Assembly (NCBI GenBank): GCA_018389105.1
Contig: JACATO010002138.1
Coordinates: 1,302,001 to 1,366,000 of the forward strand
Length of the DNA stretch: 64,000 bases
Direction of reading: 5' to 3'
From: Nautilus pompilius
Lineage: Eukaryota; Mollusca; Cephalopoda; Nautilida; Nautilidae
Shown: positions 37,901 to 50,180 of the stretch, piece after piece
How the letters are laid out: the number at the start of each line of letters is the position of its first letter
How positions within the stretch are numbered: the first letter of the stretch is position 1
Made by a program: the position numbers and the translations under genes
The notes under the pieces: model-generated
The model's database searches: none
The model's input: the letters and a program-made list of their open reading frames with translations, nothing else
What the model was told of the DNA's origin: nothing

Positions 37901-39212
37901 ATTTGCATTCAAGATATGGATGGCTTACCTCTAATATGGAACTGATAAAATGTATCTTATTTGTTGTTGTTTTTTTATTTACTTTTTAACAGACATTCTC
38001 TATTTTATTTTCCTTTTGTGTCCTTCATTTTGTTTTTCTTTAATGCAAACAAATCTAATAATAATAATAATTTATTCAACATCACGCGAAGTGAAGAAGA
38101 ATGGAAATAATCTTTTCTGAAACTGGTTATCTCCTCCAGTATCCATTAGAGAAGTTCCGTTCCATTAATTTTTCCATTCTTTCTTTACACCACTCATTGA
38201 CCTGGCCATCTTCCTCAGAGAAGTGTCTTCTTCCTGATTAGCTTTCTCTGTGGAGACAAAGCTGACACCTGTTTACATTCCAATCTGTTAACTTTAATGA
38301 AACTTGTGATAGCTATGTTTTTAACTGCTTCTTGGATAGAGTCTACAAAGTAAATTGGTTCTTGTAAAACCCGGAATGAAACTATGGACTTAACTGCGCG
38401 TCTAGAACAGTCTTACAATTTGTATTTAAGATCTATTTAATTCTATCTAAAAACTAACTGAAAATGTGAACAACTGTATTAAGATCCTATTAGTCCTCTG
38501 TATACCACATCAGTTTTTGCCTGACTTATACCACCAGCCTAGAAGCATTACTTAGTATCTGTGTTCTGGCTGTACATTTAGTTAATACACTCTTAGTGCG
38601 AAGCACATGTAGTTGGAGCAATATGCAGATTTGTCATTACAAAGGGTTGTTATATTAATGAGAAAGGTGCTGTATGTTACTGCTTCTATGGCTCAGTCTG
38701 TGCTTAGTAATACAGATATGATTGGTAGTGAGATAAAAATGTGCCTTTGATTGCATACAGAGAGTTAAGTAAATATGTTTTTATTAACTTCCAATAAATT
38801 CTCCTTTAGCAATACATTTGACTTTTAAATATTTTTTTCCCCATTAATATAATTGCAAGGTTGGGGCTTGTTCTGATATGACTCTTCATTCATCTGCCAT
38901 TTTTTAAAACAAAACTTCTCTAAACATCATCTTAATTATGTTTGTTTGTATTTTTAATAGCATGGGAAAGCAACTAATTTATTTTTTTCTTGCATTTAGT
39001 CTCATGATCAAGGTCCTGTAGTTAGTAGCTAAAACTTGTGCTTGTATGTCTGTGCACGTCTAAGATGGATGCATCTTTCCAATATCTGACATACTCTCAT
39101 TTTACCCAGAGTACTAGGGGTGTTACAGAGTGGGTGCGTCACTAAATATCGATGTTTACATACGTTTGCTCATCAAATAATAATAATATGTGAACAACTA
39201 ATTTGGTTTATA
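31915..39212. other. no recognisable gene
   Basis: AT-rich spacer. More balanced patches lie at 34490-34600 and 34880-35300, with some CpGs (GTGACGCGAGTGTTGACGC, TCAACCGCAGCAGGC). A stretch at 36820-37030 contains GGTCTAGGTTTGACTCTTGC, a B-box-like word that could mark another SINE, but the rest does not align. Open frames at 36756-37320 resemble no family. Confidence 0.5.
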
Positions 39213-40772
39213 CAGGTGCATCTCAAAAAATTAGAATATCATGAAAGAGTTCATTTTTTCCTGTAATTTAATTCAAACAGTGAAACTTTCAAATATTCTA
39301 GATTCATTACACATAAAGTGAAATATTTCAAGCCTTTTTTGTTTTAATTTTGATGATTACGGCTTACAGCTCATGAAAATCAGAAATCCACTATCTCAAA
39401 ATATTAGAATATCTCATAAGATCAATTAAAAAAAAGGATTTATAATATAGAAATGTTGAATTTCTGAAAAGTATGATCATTTATGCACACAATACTTGGT
39501 TGGGGCTCCTTTTGCACGAATCACTGCATCATTGCGGTGTGGAATGGAGGCGATCAGCCTGTGGCACTGCTGAGGTGTTATGGAAGCACAGGTTGCTTTG
39601 ATAGCGGCCTTCATCTCGTCTGTATTGTTGGGTCTGGTGTCTCTCATCTTCCTCTTGACAATACCCCATAGATTCTCTTTGGGGTTCAGGTCAGGCAAGT
39701 TGGCTGGCCAATCAAGCACAGTAATACCATGATCAGCAAACCAGTTACTAGTAGTTTTGGCACTGTCGGCAGGTGCCAAGTCCTGCCGGAAAAGGAAATC
39801 AGCATCTCCATAAAGCTTGTCAGCAGATGGAAGCATGAAGTGCTCTAAACTCTCCTGGTAGACGGCTGCATTGACTTTGGACTTGATAAAACACAGTGTG
39901 CCAACACCAGCAGATGACATAGCACCTCAAATCATCACTGACTGTGGAATCTTAACACTGGACTTCAAGCAACTTGGATTCTGTGCCTCTCCACTCTTCC
40001 TCCAGACTGTGGGACCTTGATTTCCAAATGAAATGCAAAATTTACATTCATCTGAAAAGAGGACTTTGGACCACTGAGCAACGGTCCAGTTCTTTTTCTC
40101 CTTAGCCCAGGTAAGATGCTTCTGATGTTGTCTCTGGTTCAGGAGTGGATTGACACTAGGAATGTGACACTTATAGCCCATTTCCTGGACATGTCTGTGC
40201 GTGGTGGCTCTTGATGTACGGACTCCAGCCTCAGTCCACTCCTTATGAAGCTCCTCCAAGTTCTCGAATCGGCTTTGCTTGACAATCTTCTCAAGGCTGC
40301 AGTCATCCCTCTTGCTTGTGCACCTTTTCCTACCACACTTTTCCCTTATAGTCAACTGTTCATGAATATGCTTTGATACAGCACTCTGCGAACAGCCAGC
40401 CCTTTCAGCAATGACCTTCTGTGGCTTACCCTTCTTGTGGAGGGTATCATTGAGTGTCTTCTGGACAACTGTCAAATCAGCAGTCTTCCCCATGATTGTG
40501 GTTGGGTGTTCTGAACCAGGCAGAGAGATTCATGGTATTTATACTGCATAAATAGTGATTTACTCAAACTCAAAATGGAATATTCTAATATTATGATACA
40601 TTTTTCTATTTTTTTTTAAGCTGTAGGTCGTAATTATCAAAATTAAAATTTAAAAAATGCTTGAAACATTTTAGTTTACATGTAATGAGTCTGTACAATT
40701 TTCACTTTCTGAAATAACTAACAAAAAATATTGAACTCTTCCATGATATTCTAATTTTTTGAGATGCACCTG
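39213..40772 (-). mobile_element. Tc1 element, copy 1 (1,560 bp, TA-flanked)
   Basis: The ends are inverted repeats beginning CAGGTGCATCTCAAAAAATT. The left end starts at 39213 and the right end finishes at 40772, each directly flanked by TA (39211-39212 and 40773-40774), as expected for Tc1/mariner insertion. The repeats are long, of the order of 200 bp. Each also holds an internal partial copy of the terminal word (ATATTAGAATAT near 39401 and its complement near 40580), the IR/DR layout of several Tc1 subgroups. A transposase frame fills the middle on the minus strand. The good match between the ends suggests a fairly recent insertion, although the transposase is broken. Confidence 0.95.
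39477..40493 (-). pseudogene. Tc1 transposase, one in-frame stop
   Basis: Start ATG at 40491-40493; 339 codons to the stop at 39477, the usual length for Tc1. Residues 1-110 form the paired-type DNA-binding domain (QKVIAERAGCSQSAVSKHI, then GRKR as the AT-hook-like linker, then the second helix-turn-helix ending CHIP). The DD34E triad is present: D148 in LFSDE, D238 in FRQDLAP, and E273 in DLNPKENLWG with 34 residues between the last two. Codon 189 is TGA (39927-39929), where the Tc1 context VMI-W-GAM normally has Trp. Both sides of the stop are intact and in the same frame. The protein would be truncated before the second catalytic residue unless the stop were read through. Confidence 0.93.
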
Positions 40773-40774
40773 TA

Positions 40775-41438
40775 GTCTGTGGCTTCTAAGAGTAGAGGGA
40801 AAGAAAATAGATATCAGTTGGTAACCTGATGGTAGGAGATAAACACATGTCTTCTGATTAACTGTTAGATCTGTACCGTGCACGTGTTCATAATTGTATA
40901 AAGTGAGTTTAGTATTTATTTTATATTTTCCATGCCTTTAATGATAATCTGACATAAAATCAAAGCTCAGCTGAGCTGATGATGTATTATTATCAGAGAA
41001 GCAACTGTTATTACCTTAAAAGTCTAGAGCTTTATCCTAGTCAATCATGATGCAAAGCTGATTTTCAGTTTCATGGATTTATGATAATGCAGTTGATATA
41101 GAGGGGGCTAGCATCGAGAGCAATGTGGCTCTTGCCAGCAGTGAGTGAAGAACTGTTTATTGCTCTCGAATAAACCTCAGGGTAAAATGTGGATTTGCTG
41201 TTCAAGCATTTGCAATAAATTAATTTATTATGGCAAACTTGGATTTACTACACAATGCTCAAGAACTAGACCAGTGTTACAAATTGGCGTAGAACATAAT
41301 GTTCGATTTTCAGCTTGCCAGTTGTTTTTCAACATTTTTAATACTTTAGCAGTGTCATAGATAAATGTCAAATACACATTTATACAATTCATGTAAACTA
41401 TAAAATAAATAAATACATTACAAAAACATAGCATTTCA
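40775..41438. other. no recognisable gene
   Basis: AT-rich spacer between the Tc1 element and a SINE. The open frame at 41145-41360 shows no family resemblance. Confidence 0.55.
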
Positions 41439-41690
41439 CATAAATGTTTGATATGTTACTTTTCCATTCACCAGTCTCCCTGCAAGGGAGACTACTCTGA
41501 CAAGAGAGTGTAGTGTTGCAGTTATCTGCTAGTATGTTGCCTATCCTGCACCACAAAGGTTCAGCATTGCAGACTTTGGCAGGGAAATCCCTCACTAGAT
41601 CTCTCCGTTTTTAGATGTGGGAGAAACCCTGGCCTTCAATCTTGGCAGCCCACAAACTAACCACTGGGCCACCCGCCAGCGTTCTGTTTG
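41439..41690 (-). mobile_element. tRNA-derived SINE with 3' hairpin
   Basis: Read on the minus strand, the head is GGCGGGTGGCCCAGTGGTTA then GTTTGTGGGCTGCCAAG, a tRNA-like A-box region. A body containing CACATCTAAAA follows. The 3' end reads GATAACTGCAACACTACAC and then AGTCTCCC-TTGCA-GGGAGACT followed by GGTG. The 3' part aligns with the 54.4-kb copy, and the hairpin sits at the same place with a different stem sequence (see that copy). The head also matches the 18.2-kb fragment. The B box is eroded (AGGGTTTCTCCC where GGTTCGATTCC is expected). Confidence 0.7.
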
Positions 41691-43610
41691 ATATCTGAAG
41701 TAGTACGAGGCAGAAACTTTTAAAAAATGAAGTTGCTCTGTTTTCTACAACACACAAGAGATATTTCCTTCTACACTAGTTATCATGCTTCCTTAATGGT
41801 TAATTTTTTAAAAAAATAATCACATATTTGCCAATGGTTTATATTCTGGTTGGCATTTATATCCTTTGGTTGTGTTTGCTGCTGCTACTATCTGCATCTG
41901 CCCATAGGGACTAAGTTTCCCCTCCAATTTCTCCAAGCAAGTTTCTGACCTCTGTACCTATGCTGCATCTCCCTCTTGTAGATTTGCACTATATCTTATT
42001 CACTGCTTTGATCATGCCTGTGACCAGAAAGACCAGCTCTTTCCACTTTACCCATCACTGGTGACCTCCATCTTATAGTTATGCATATCATTTTTAGACA
42101 GCCATTTTCAAATTTCAAGACCTAACATTTCATTCACACTCTGCGGCTCTGCAGAATTGGTTCACATGGTTATCACCTTGCTATTCTTAAATGGACATCT
42201 CTAGACACGAGCCTGCTCCAGAACAAGTTGCTTAATGCACGGGAAATCTTGGAAAGAGTAAGTTAGGTATTTTGTTGAAAAGGAAATAATTGAAAAAAAA
42301 ACCATTAAATACTATAGAGCTGGAGTTTTATCACACCTATTTTTCATGTAAAACCTTGCCAGCATTTACTTTCATTCTGATAAGGATTATTTATGTGCAC
42401 AAATCAGAATTTTAAGTATGACTATGTAAAGTACTTACTACAATTATTCTTCAAGACTTCTGTTGCTTGAAACAGCTGTCTGTCTGTTATCAATGTTTGG
42501 AATTTTTGTTGTATTTTTCCAAATGCACTATACTGTACATTCCACTCCATCCAGCCTGGTATTCACATTAATGCGTCAGCCAACAGTTGGTTATACAGTA
42601 TACAAACGTGCATGCATGAATATATCTATTTATTTATTCCACGTCTTGTTTCTCTCTCATTTAGTTTTCTTGTAGTGAACCTAAAATTTGTTGTTGTTCA
42701 ATTCGCGTGACTTCACTTTCTATTTTATATTGTAGAGAGAGAGATGAATACTATCAAGAGGAAATAGTTAATGTTTCTAGGAAAAGATTTGAAACACACA
42801 AATTTTCCTCTCTCTCTCTCTCACTGGGATACTTTTACAATAATTAGAGGGAAGGATGAAACTTTTCATTGTGTTTGCCTATGAAGTGACTTAATTGTTT
42901 GTGATCCCTTAGCTATGGTATAGTTAGCAACATCAGGATTGATGCTTGATGTAGATCTGGCAAATTGTTTCGGACAATTCATCAAAAGTAAATATGACTA
43001 ATTTAAAAGTCAAGTCGTGGACTTTTTAAACTAGTGTACTGAGGAGAAATCCCCCTTGTGTCCCGGCTACCTGTCAAGCAGAAATGGGTTTGTGCTGTCT
43101 GGGTAGAGGAGTATCCCTGATTGATGCACAATTAGCTTTGAAATATCACTCCCAGCCTGTAATCAGTATTTACAGAAAACCTTTCTGATGAATGTAACAA
43201 AATCAACAGCAGCAGCAAGGAATTTACTGGAGGCTGGGGCTTTAGATTTCTTGTAATGGAGTGGAAAGACTAATAAATCAAACTTTTGTCAGGTTAATGG
43301 TATAGCTTTTATTGTCAAAGAAGCTGACAGTGGATCCTTGCTGACCTGACCACCACCATTCTTGTAAGCACAAGAATTACATGTTAATGCAAATGTTTCA
43401 TTCTCTCTCATTTCTTTACACAACAGTAGCCACAATTTATTCCACATGCACAGTTGTGGAAGAGCTCTTCCTTTGAATAATATATGTAATTAAAACCTTC
43501 CAGAGTAATCTTTATAGTTTCATTTTATGCTTTTTTGAATAATCATATTTTTGAAGAAGAAACGGAACATTTTAAAATATATTAAAACAAATACACAAGA
43601 AAAGTAAATT
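41691..43610. other. no recognisable gene
   Basis: AT-rich spacer. A CT-rich, more balanced patch lies at 41880-42250, where I saw no coding similarity. A TC run lies at 42808-42822. Confidence 0.5.
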
Positions 43611-44451
43611 TTAACCCATTAGGACCCAGATTAGGCCAGTCAGCTAGACCAGTCCACACCCAACTTTTCCCCAGTTATATCACTAAGTTTCGTCAGTAAA
43701 TTCATAGAGATGAACATTATGAAGCAGCAGCTTTCCTGATTTTTATCAAATAAAGTGCACTATATACACCACATATTTAACTAATGATTATTGTAAAAAA
43801 TGTCTTTACCAAAGTCCATGGAAAATATAAAGTTGTTATATTTGCATACTTCACACACTGGTTAATCCAACTGCACTCCAGATACTGACCAATAACTGAA
43901 AGTCATTTGCTGTGATATTGCTGCATGCACAGAGTCTTACATCACTCTTCGGGCGGAAGTAGATATTTCTCTCTGTCTTGCGTTCCTCGGTCCTACCACC
44001 GTCCATGGTCAGCACTTTCCCCAACTTTGTTTTTGTTTACATCCGTACGACTACAACTTTCTTATTGAAGGCATCAAGCCATGTGCTTGAAGGTGGCTGG
44101 TTACCATCGCCTCCCTTCTGATAATTTTATTTCATTATTATTCCATCATCTGGAATATTGTCAAGAATTACCTGTGTTGTGTCATAAGCTGTTAAGTATC
44201 ATCTCCTTGGCAGCATCCTCTCAACTTTATAAATTTGTTAAAAATCTACAAAACAAGACATACAATCCAGCCACAAGGAATACAGCAAGAATGTACTCAG
44301 ATCAAAATAGATTACAAGGGAAGCAACTCTTATCAACAATCAAGTATGGAAAACCGAAAAGATCACAACTTTACATGTATGATGTATCATGCACCAGGCC
44401 CAAGTAGACAAAACCGTGTGATATATTGTACACTGGACCCTGAAGGATAAA
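43611..44451. mobile_element. possible piggyBac-like short element
   Basis: The left edge reads TTAACCCATTAGGACCCAG and the right edge (44433-44451) CTGGACCCTGAAGGATAAA. As inverted repeats these match at 13 of 19 positions. A TTAA target and a CCC..T..GG..CC terminal pattern fit piggyBac-like elements. The right-hand TTAA is not intact (TAAA). Inside, a 108-codon plus-strand frame (44081-44407) ends KYGKPKRSQLYMYDVS; I could not match it to a piggyBac transposase. The call therefore rests on the ends and is tentative. Confidence 0.3.
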
Positions 44452-46441
44452 ATAATTTAATTTAATTTTTTGGGAAATTCTTGAAGCCTGTGTAAATTTG
44501 ATTCGGAGCACAGCTACTCTCTGGTACCACTGTCATCTTTTCCAAAACCTGACTCTTGCATTTCACCTAACACAAATTTAGATACAATGTATCTCAGAAT
44601 ATGACACAAACAAAATTGTTTCACCTCACAAAAAGGATCCAGATTTTCATTTCTTAAATTCCATTAGGTTACATCGTAAATGGAAGGTGCTTGTTTACTT
44701 ATCTTAAAGTTGCCAGTCCTTTGACCTAGCAATTTCGAGAAAACTAATTATGTTCTGAACTGTTAAATGTGTGGCACTTCGCTGGAGATGTTCTTTATGC
44801 AATTGCAATCATCAAATTGTTTAATATCAGTTGTTATATTAATGACATTTGCCAAAATGTCAGAGTAGGCCATAGAAAATTCCATTAAGTGGTGGCTTGA
44901 AACATTTAATGAGTTTTTGATGACGAATATTATCGCCATGCAATTTTTGTACTCTAGATTACATAACATTCATTTACGTGTCTGCTACGTTTATTACTAT
45001 TTAACATTTTCTCACTGCCTTAATAGCTTTTAGACATTTACTATGATTTTATTAGTTTTGTTGTTTTTTATTCATTTATGCTGCTTAACATGATCTGAAA
45101 TGGGGGATAGCATATTGTAGTGATAAGTGGAAATACATCAGATTCTGCATTCTCTCATTTCTTGTAGTCATAACTTTTTGGAAGCCATGAATCATCAAAT
45201 AACTTTCTTTTAGCCAAATTGTAAACTGTACTAGGCTTGGTATTGAAAGTTTAAAAGGAACAAACTTAACCTGAAATTTTAAAAAGAAAATACAGTATTG
45301 ATCATAAGTCTCCACCACATCACCAAATGTCTCTTAATTGCCTAGAATGTATTGTTAAAAACTATAAATATGCTGAGAATGTGTGTGAATAATTAATCGT
45401 TATTACTCAATATTATTGAAAAGGAATGTTAATTTTCGTGTAAAACTGCAATATTATGTGTTTTACATGCAAACAATTATCTGGGCTCTTCTGATTTACC
45501 AATTGATCTGCTACGCATATAAATATGGTAAGTAGACAGCATATTTCTTTGAAAAGATGCCTAAGTAGCCACAAGAATGCAAGAACTGTGAACTGACCAC
45601 TATAATATAAGCTGAGATAACAGATTTACAGGAAAAATAAAAGAGTTATAATCAAAGAACTATTGCAGATTAGTTTCAAATATCCAGGGATGCTGGTCAA
45701 TGGTCACTGGTGCATTATGAGCATGGCCCCAAAAATTTCGACAAATTTGGGTAGCCAGCAAAATTTTCTGTTTGCCAGTTAAAATGGAACCCCAAAATGG
45801 GAAGGTGGAGTGAATTTTTGTTAACTCCTAGGCAGCCCAAAGCTTAGTTAATTAACCAAGTATCAGAAAGTTGCTTTCTGACACCCACTCTGGAGTTCTT
45901 CTTCAAGAATTTTTTTGCCTAAGTGAGGAGGCCTTACACTTATAAATTATTTTGGTTGGAGTGGATTTTCCATCCTCTAAAGCCCTGTGGGTACTTCATC
46001 TTTCAAACCTTCTGACCTCTGCTCAGCAGGTAGCTTGATCTTTTTTTATGAGGACTAAACCCAAAGCCATTTGGGTACCATTGGATCTGTGCTGGTGAAT
46101 CTTAACTGTCTGTATCAAAGGTTGGAGTAGGTCCAACAGGTCTCTATCACTTCCTTCCTCTTGTGATAAACTTTTCACTCCTATTCATTTTCTTCTTCTG
46201 TGTTCTTATATTTCCTGTGTGTGCATGTATCACTTCTGACACTTCCACTCATCCCTTTGAACTAGACACATTGTGATTCATAAAATTGGGATTTTCTTGC
46301 TTTATGGGAACATGGATTGAGAGTATGTTACTTGATTAAATCTTTTAGTTGTCCATATTTTGCAAAATAATGGTTCATATAGGTTTTAGGAAGAATTTTT
46401 TGTGTTAACTTGGTTGGATTTTCACTATTGGTGTCATAGAG

Positions 46442-46491
<50 letters not shown>

Positions 46492-49163
46492 AGCCCTGAT
46501 TATGATGACAATAGAAGCTTAACTTCTCTTGCAAGGTTGACACTTTGAGAGCTCCATCTTACCTGGAGTATGGCAGTATCGCAGTTCCAGTTTAGTCCCA
46601 AAGATAGATAGATGATTCTGATCATGAGCAGACAGATTTGATGGTTATGATATGGTGAATCCTTTGTGCTTACTCTGTACTGATTGTATACTCGGCATTA
46701 GTACAAAAGCATGGATGGAATCCTATTTGTAGGATACAGAACTTTTAGAAGTTTACTATGATGATGAATGATGGTGTTTGTGGTCCTGAAAACAGCTTTC
46801 ATTGCTCAGATTAGCCTACAGATGTTTTTTTTTTGTTTTGTTTTGTATTTTTTTCAGTGATATGACTGAAATATTAAAAAAAAAGTGGATTTAGACTATT
46901 TATCTTTTCACATTGGTAAGATTTAATATGCGTTGTAAGTATGAATTAAAAGTGTTCTTGACTAGAGCATATAAATACTTAAATACAAATCAAGGTTATT
47001 TTTTATTTTTAGAAAAAAGGAAGTTCAGCATATATAGAATTTTAATGGTTTTTTTCTCCTCTGAATATTTACATTAAAGTATTCTTGAACACCTTAGCAT
47101 CATTAATATTTTAACCTAACTATCTAAATGGCTTGACATTAACTTAATCAAATGCCTTTGGGATATGCTGGATAGAGGTGTGCCAACATTAACCACAGCT
47201 GCAAATGTTACACCATCTGCTATAGGCATTTTACAAAGACTATGGCAATATCCCCAGAGCCATCATCTATTTACTTATTGCTCTCATGGCTTGCAGACTC
47301 CAGGCTATTATCAACATGGATGGAGCACTATTGAAATTGTAATGATTGCTACTGTTCTCCAATCAGCTAATTAACTTGTCCCAGCATAAAAACTATTAGG
47401 GAGTTCTACTAACAACATGTTTATCTTTAAATATCATTTATCAAGTTCTCAGAAATACTATGATTCATAGTAGAAGATAAAGAATTGCCTGCTTATTTTT
47501 TTCTCTTTTGTTCATTGTGAGTGAATACTTCTTCATCTATCCACTCATCCTTTTTACTCAAAATGAATATTCTACAAAAATGATCACATTAAAGTATTAA
47601 AAACTTGCTAGAAAGTATATTTTACTAATTGAAATATGCACTTTCAAGAATTGGAGTGGTTACAGTTTTAAAATAGAATATATCACTGTATTTAATAAAG
47701 CTAATCTTATATAACAAATAGAAAAAAATCACAAAATATTGATAAATTTTTACACCAATCAAGACAAACATTAAGCTGAAAATGTGGAGTCTAACTTCAA
47801 TATTTCAACTTTAAATATTATATGACAAATTTCTTCATGTGAGTACTACTATCGTTTGGTTGTTGATAGGTTGGCTTAGCCTTCTAGTTAGCAATAATTG
47901 TACCACCTTCATATTTATTATGTACTACTCTAGGGAAATGTGCCACATTGGTGTAAGGCACCATAAGGAAAACAGATGGAATGTGTAATAAAGATACTTT
48001 AAGCAGACATTAATGTTGGCAAATGTCAAAGGTATTAAATAACAACATCACAGTAGATCAGTAGAGGTGTCTCTCAAAAACAAAATTTTTAGTTATCACA
48101 ATGGAGTGGGGAGAAATTTTACTGTAAAATGGCATAAAGTCAGTAGATATCATCCCTTCACAAGGGCATCATCAATCAAGTTTCTGCAAGGTTTGTTGTG
48201 GTGGTGCAGGGTGTCAGTAGTTTATATTTGATCTAGGAAGCATTTTAAATGGAATCTCTGATTTTCCTGTCAGCTGGTAGATTAATGATAATTTGCTAAA
48301 TATAGAAAGGATACGATATTTAACTATTACCTGTCCCTACACTTTGAGAGAAGAGGCCGCATGGATAAACAATCTAGTCATATATATGTTTCATAGGTGG
48401 AGAAACTATAAACCAACCAGTCTACAGCCTAGCAATTGGTATTCACTGTCTGCGTAAACCTGGTTTACTCTTAGAAACATTTTCCAAACTTTTGATTGTT
48501 TTGTATTACTGCAGTTCTTTCATGGATTAGAAAGAAATCATTGTTGAAAAGTATTAATATCAGCTTAAATCCATGCCAAGTGGTACTGGATTTTCACATG
48601 GATGTTTGGCTTTTTTAAACAGATTGGTTGATTGATTGATATATATATATTTTTTTAAGTCAGAATAACAATTTATGCTTTATGCATCCTAAATAATATT
48701 TTGGAATATTTTCATTTATGGAAAGGAAAAGAGAGAAAATACGGTTATTATTCTAGAAGGATCCTTGATGCTTTTCTGTGCACCATAGAAACAGAAATAG
48801 CTTGAAGCAGAAAATATGAGTATTACCATAGTTTGGCTTCTGGTAGTTTAGAGAGAGCAACCGGTCTGATCATCTGCTAGGTTAAACAAGCCAGAAGCTT
48901 CTGTAGCATCATTGCAGAAGGAAAGATTCCATAACATTGCTTTTTTTTTCAGAAAGAACCTACAGGATCTGGTATCACAAACGCATGCATATTTTGTTAT
49001 TAGTGTACAGAATTGGAAATAGTTTTTTCTCTGTTTCCATAATTATGTATAAAATCCAACTAGCACATGATAGAATCATATCTCGTATATAAAGCTGAAA
49101 TGCTGCATAGTTCAGTTGTGTGTTAATATGGTGTACTGTGAATGGTTCATGCCTGTAGAAGAA
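44452..49163. other. no recognisable gene
   Basis: AT-rich spacer with an (AT) run at 46446-46489. The patch at 45680-46560 is less AT-rich and reads like old repeat sequence (for example CCATCCTCTAAAGCCCTGTG), but I could not classify it. The open frame at 47165-47374 has no family features. Confidence 0.5.
46446..46489. repeat. (AT)n microsatellite, 22 units
   Basis: An uninterrupted 44-bp alternating AT tract, which is self-complementary and therefore cruciform-prone. Confidence 0.95.
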
Positions 49164-49990
49164 CTATAAGAGTATAGGGGGGACAATCACAGAGAAACCA
49201 GAGTTGCTCCATGTGGCAGATTGCAACTGGACTTCGCATTTCAGAAGGAGCTTTACACAAGACTGAGGAGGATACAGGAAACTGCTTCTGTTGACAGTAG
49301 ATGCAGTCGAGGATGAAAGCCCAAACTCTCCAGAAGTGATGGCATCCCTACATGACAGATGATGACCCAATGCAGAGACCTTGCACGTGACCTAGGTGCA
49401 AGTACGGATGTTAAAATTTCGTCGAGAATTGTAAGATATGCAGTGCAAAGTGGTCTCAGTGGATCTGAACCTGAAAGAAAGTGCTCTTTACAGATGGGTC
49501 TGCATTTGAACTGTTTGGAAATAATCAATGGCAGTTTGTTCAAAGACAGACTAGGCAGCAGTCAGTGTAATAATAGATCAGTGTAAAACAGCTATAGTGA
49601 AGCATGTGGCTGCATATTAGCAAGGGTGTCAAATTTACATAAAATTGAGGGTATATCAACTGCCAACAGAAACAGATAGGTTCTCATCCATCATGCCATT
49701 TCCTATGGAAGATAACTCATTGGGCGAGAATTTATTTTCCAACGTCACTGTAACCCCAAGCTCACAGTGATGAAAACTCTCTGGAATGTAGGGGCTGATG
49801 GAACACTCACAAAGATACTTTGACCCGCACTAAGTCCTGATATGGACGTCATTGAGGCTGTGTGAAGTTATACAGTTAATGAGGAAAGTTAAACGTCAAC
49901 CAAACACCTTGCATGAACTGTGGAAAGTGATGTGGGACATGTGGAACAACATTTCAGTCATACTTTTATATCCTGTATGGGAGCATGAAA
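49164..49990 (+). pseudogene. old, heavily mutated Tc1-like transposase
   Basis: Fragments in three frames follow the Tc1 order. A plus-strand frame at 49359-49586 includes CRDLARDLGASTDVKISSRI then VRYAVQSGL, matching the second half of the Tc1 DNA-binding domain (..LARDL...TGV.VS..TVRN.L...GL). About 49735-49850 contains a degraded second-Asp region, then PALSPDMDVIEAV, corresponding to SPDLNPIEHLW. RKVKRQPNTLHELWKVMWDM with WNNIS at about 49878-49955 is the C-terminal segment (..L...EWNNIP). Stops and shifts are frequent. It differs clearly from the Tc1 family at 39.2 and 50.2 kb and is older. No terminal repeats were recognised. Confidence 0.7.
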
Positions 49991-50180
49991 ACAAGATATC
50001 AAGGTACATATAAAGGAAAGGTTCACATACCAGATACTGATGCAACCCACAGTATATTTATTTGATTTTGCAGATATCCTGTAATAATGCACTGTGTATT
50101 ATAATATGTATCCTTCAGGTGCAATTACTCTTTTGTGGTGTTTTCATGTTTATTTTCAATACTATGTCACAGAACATTTA

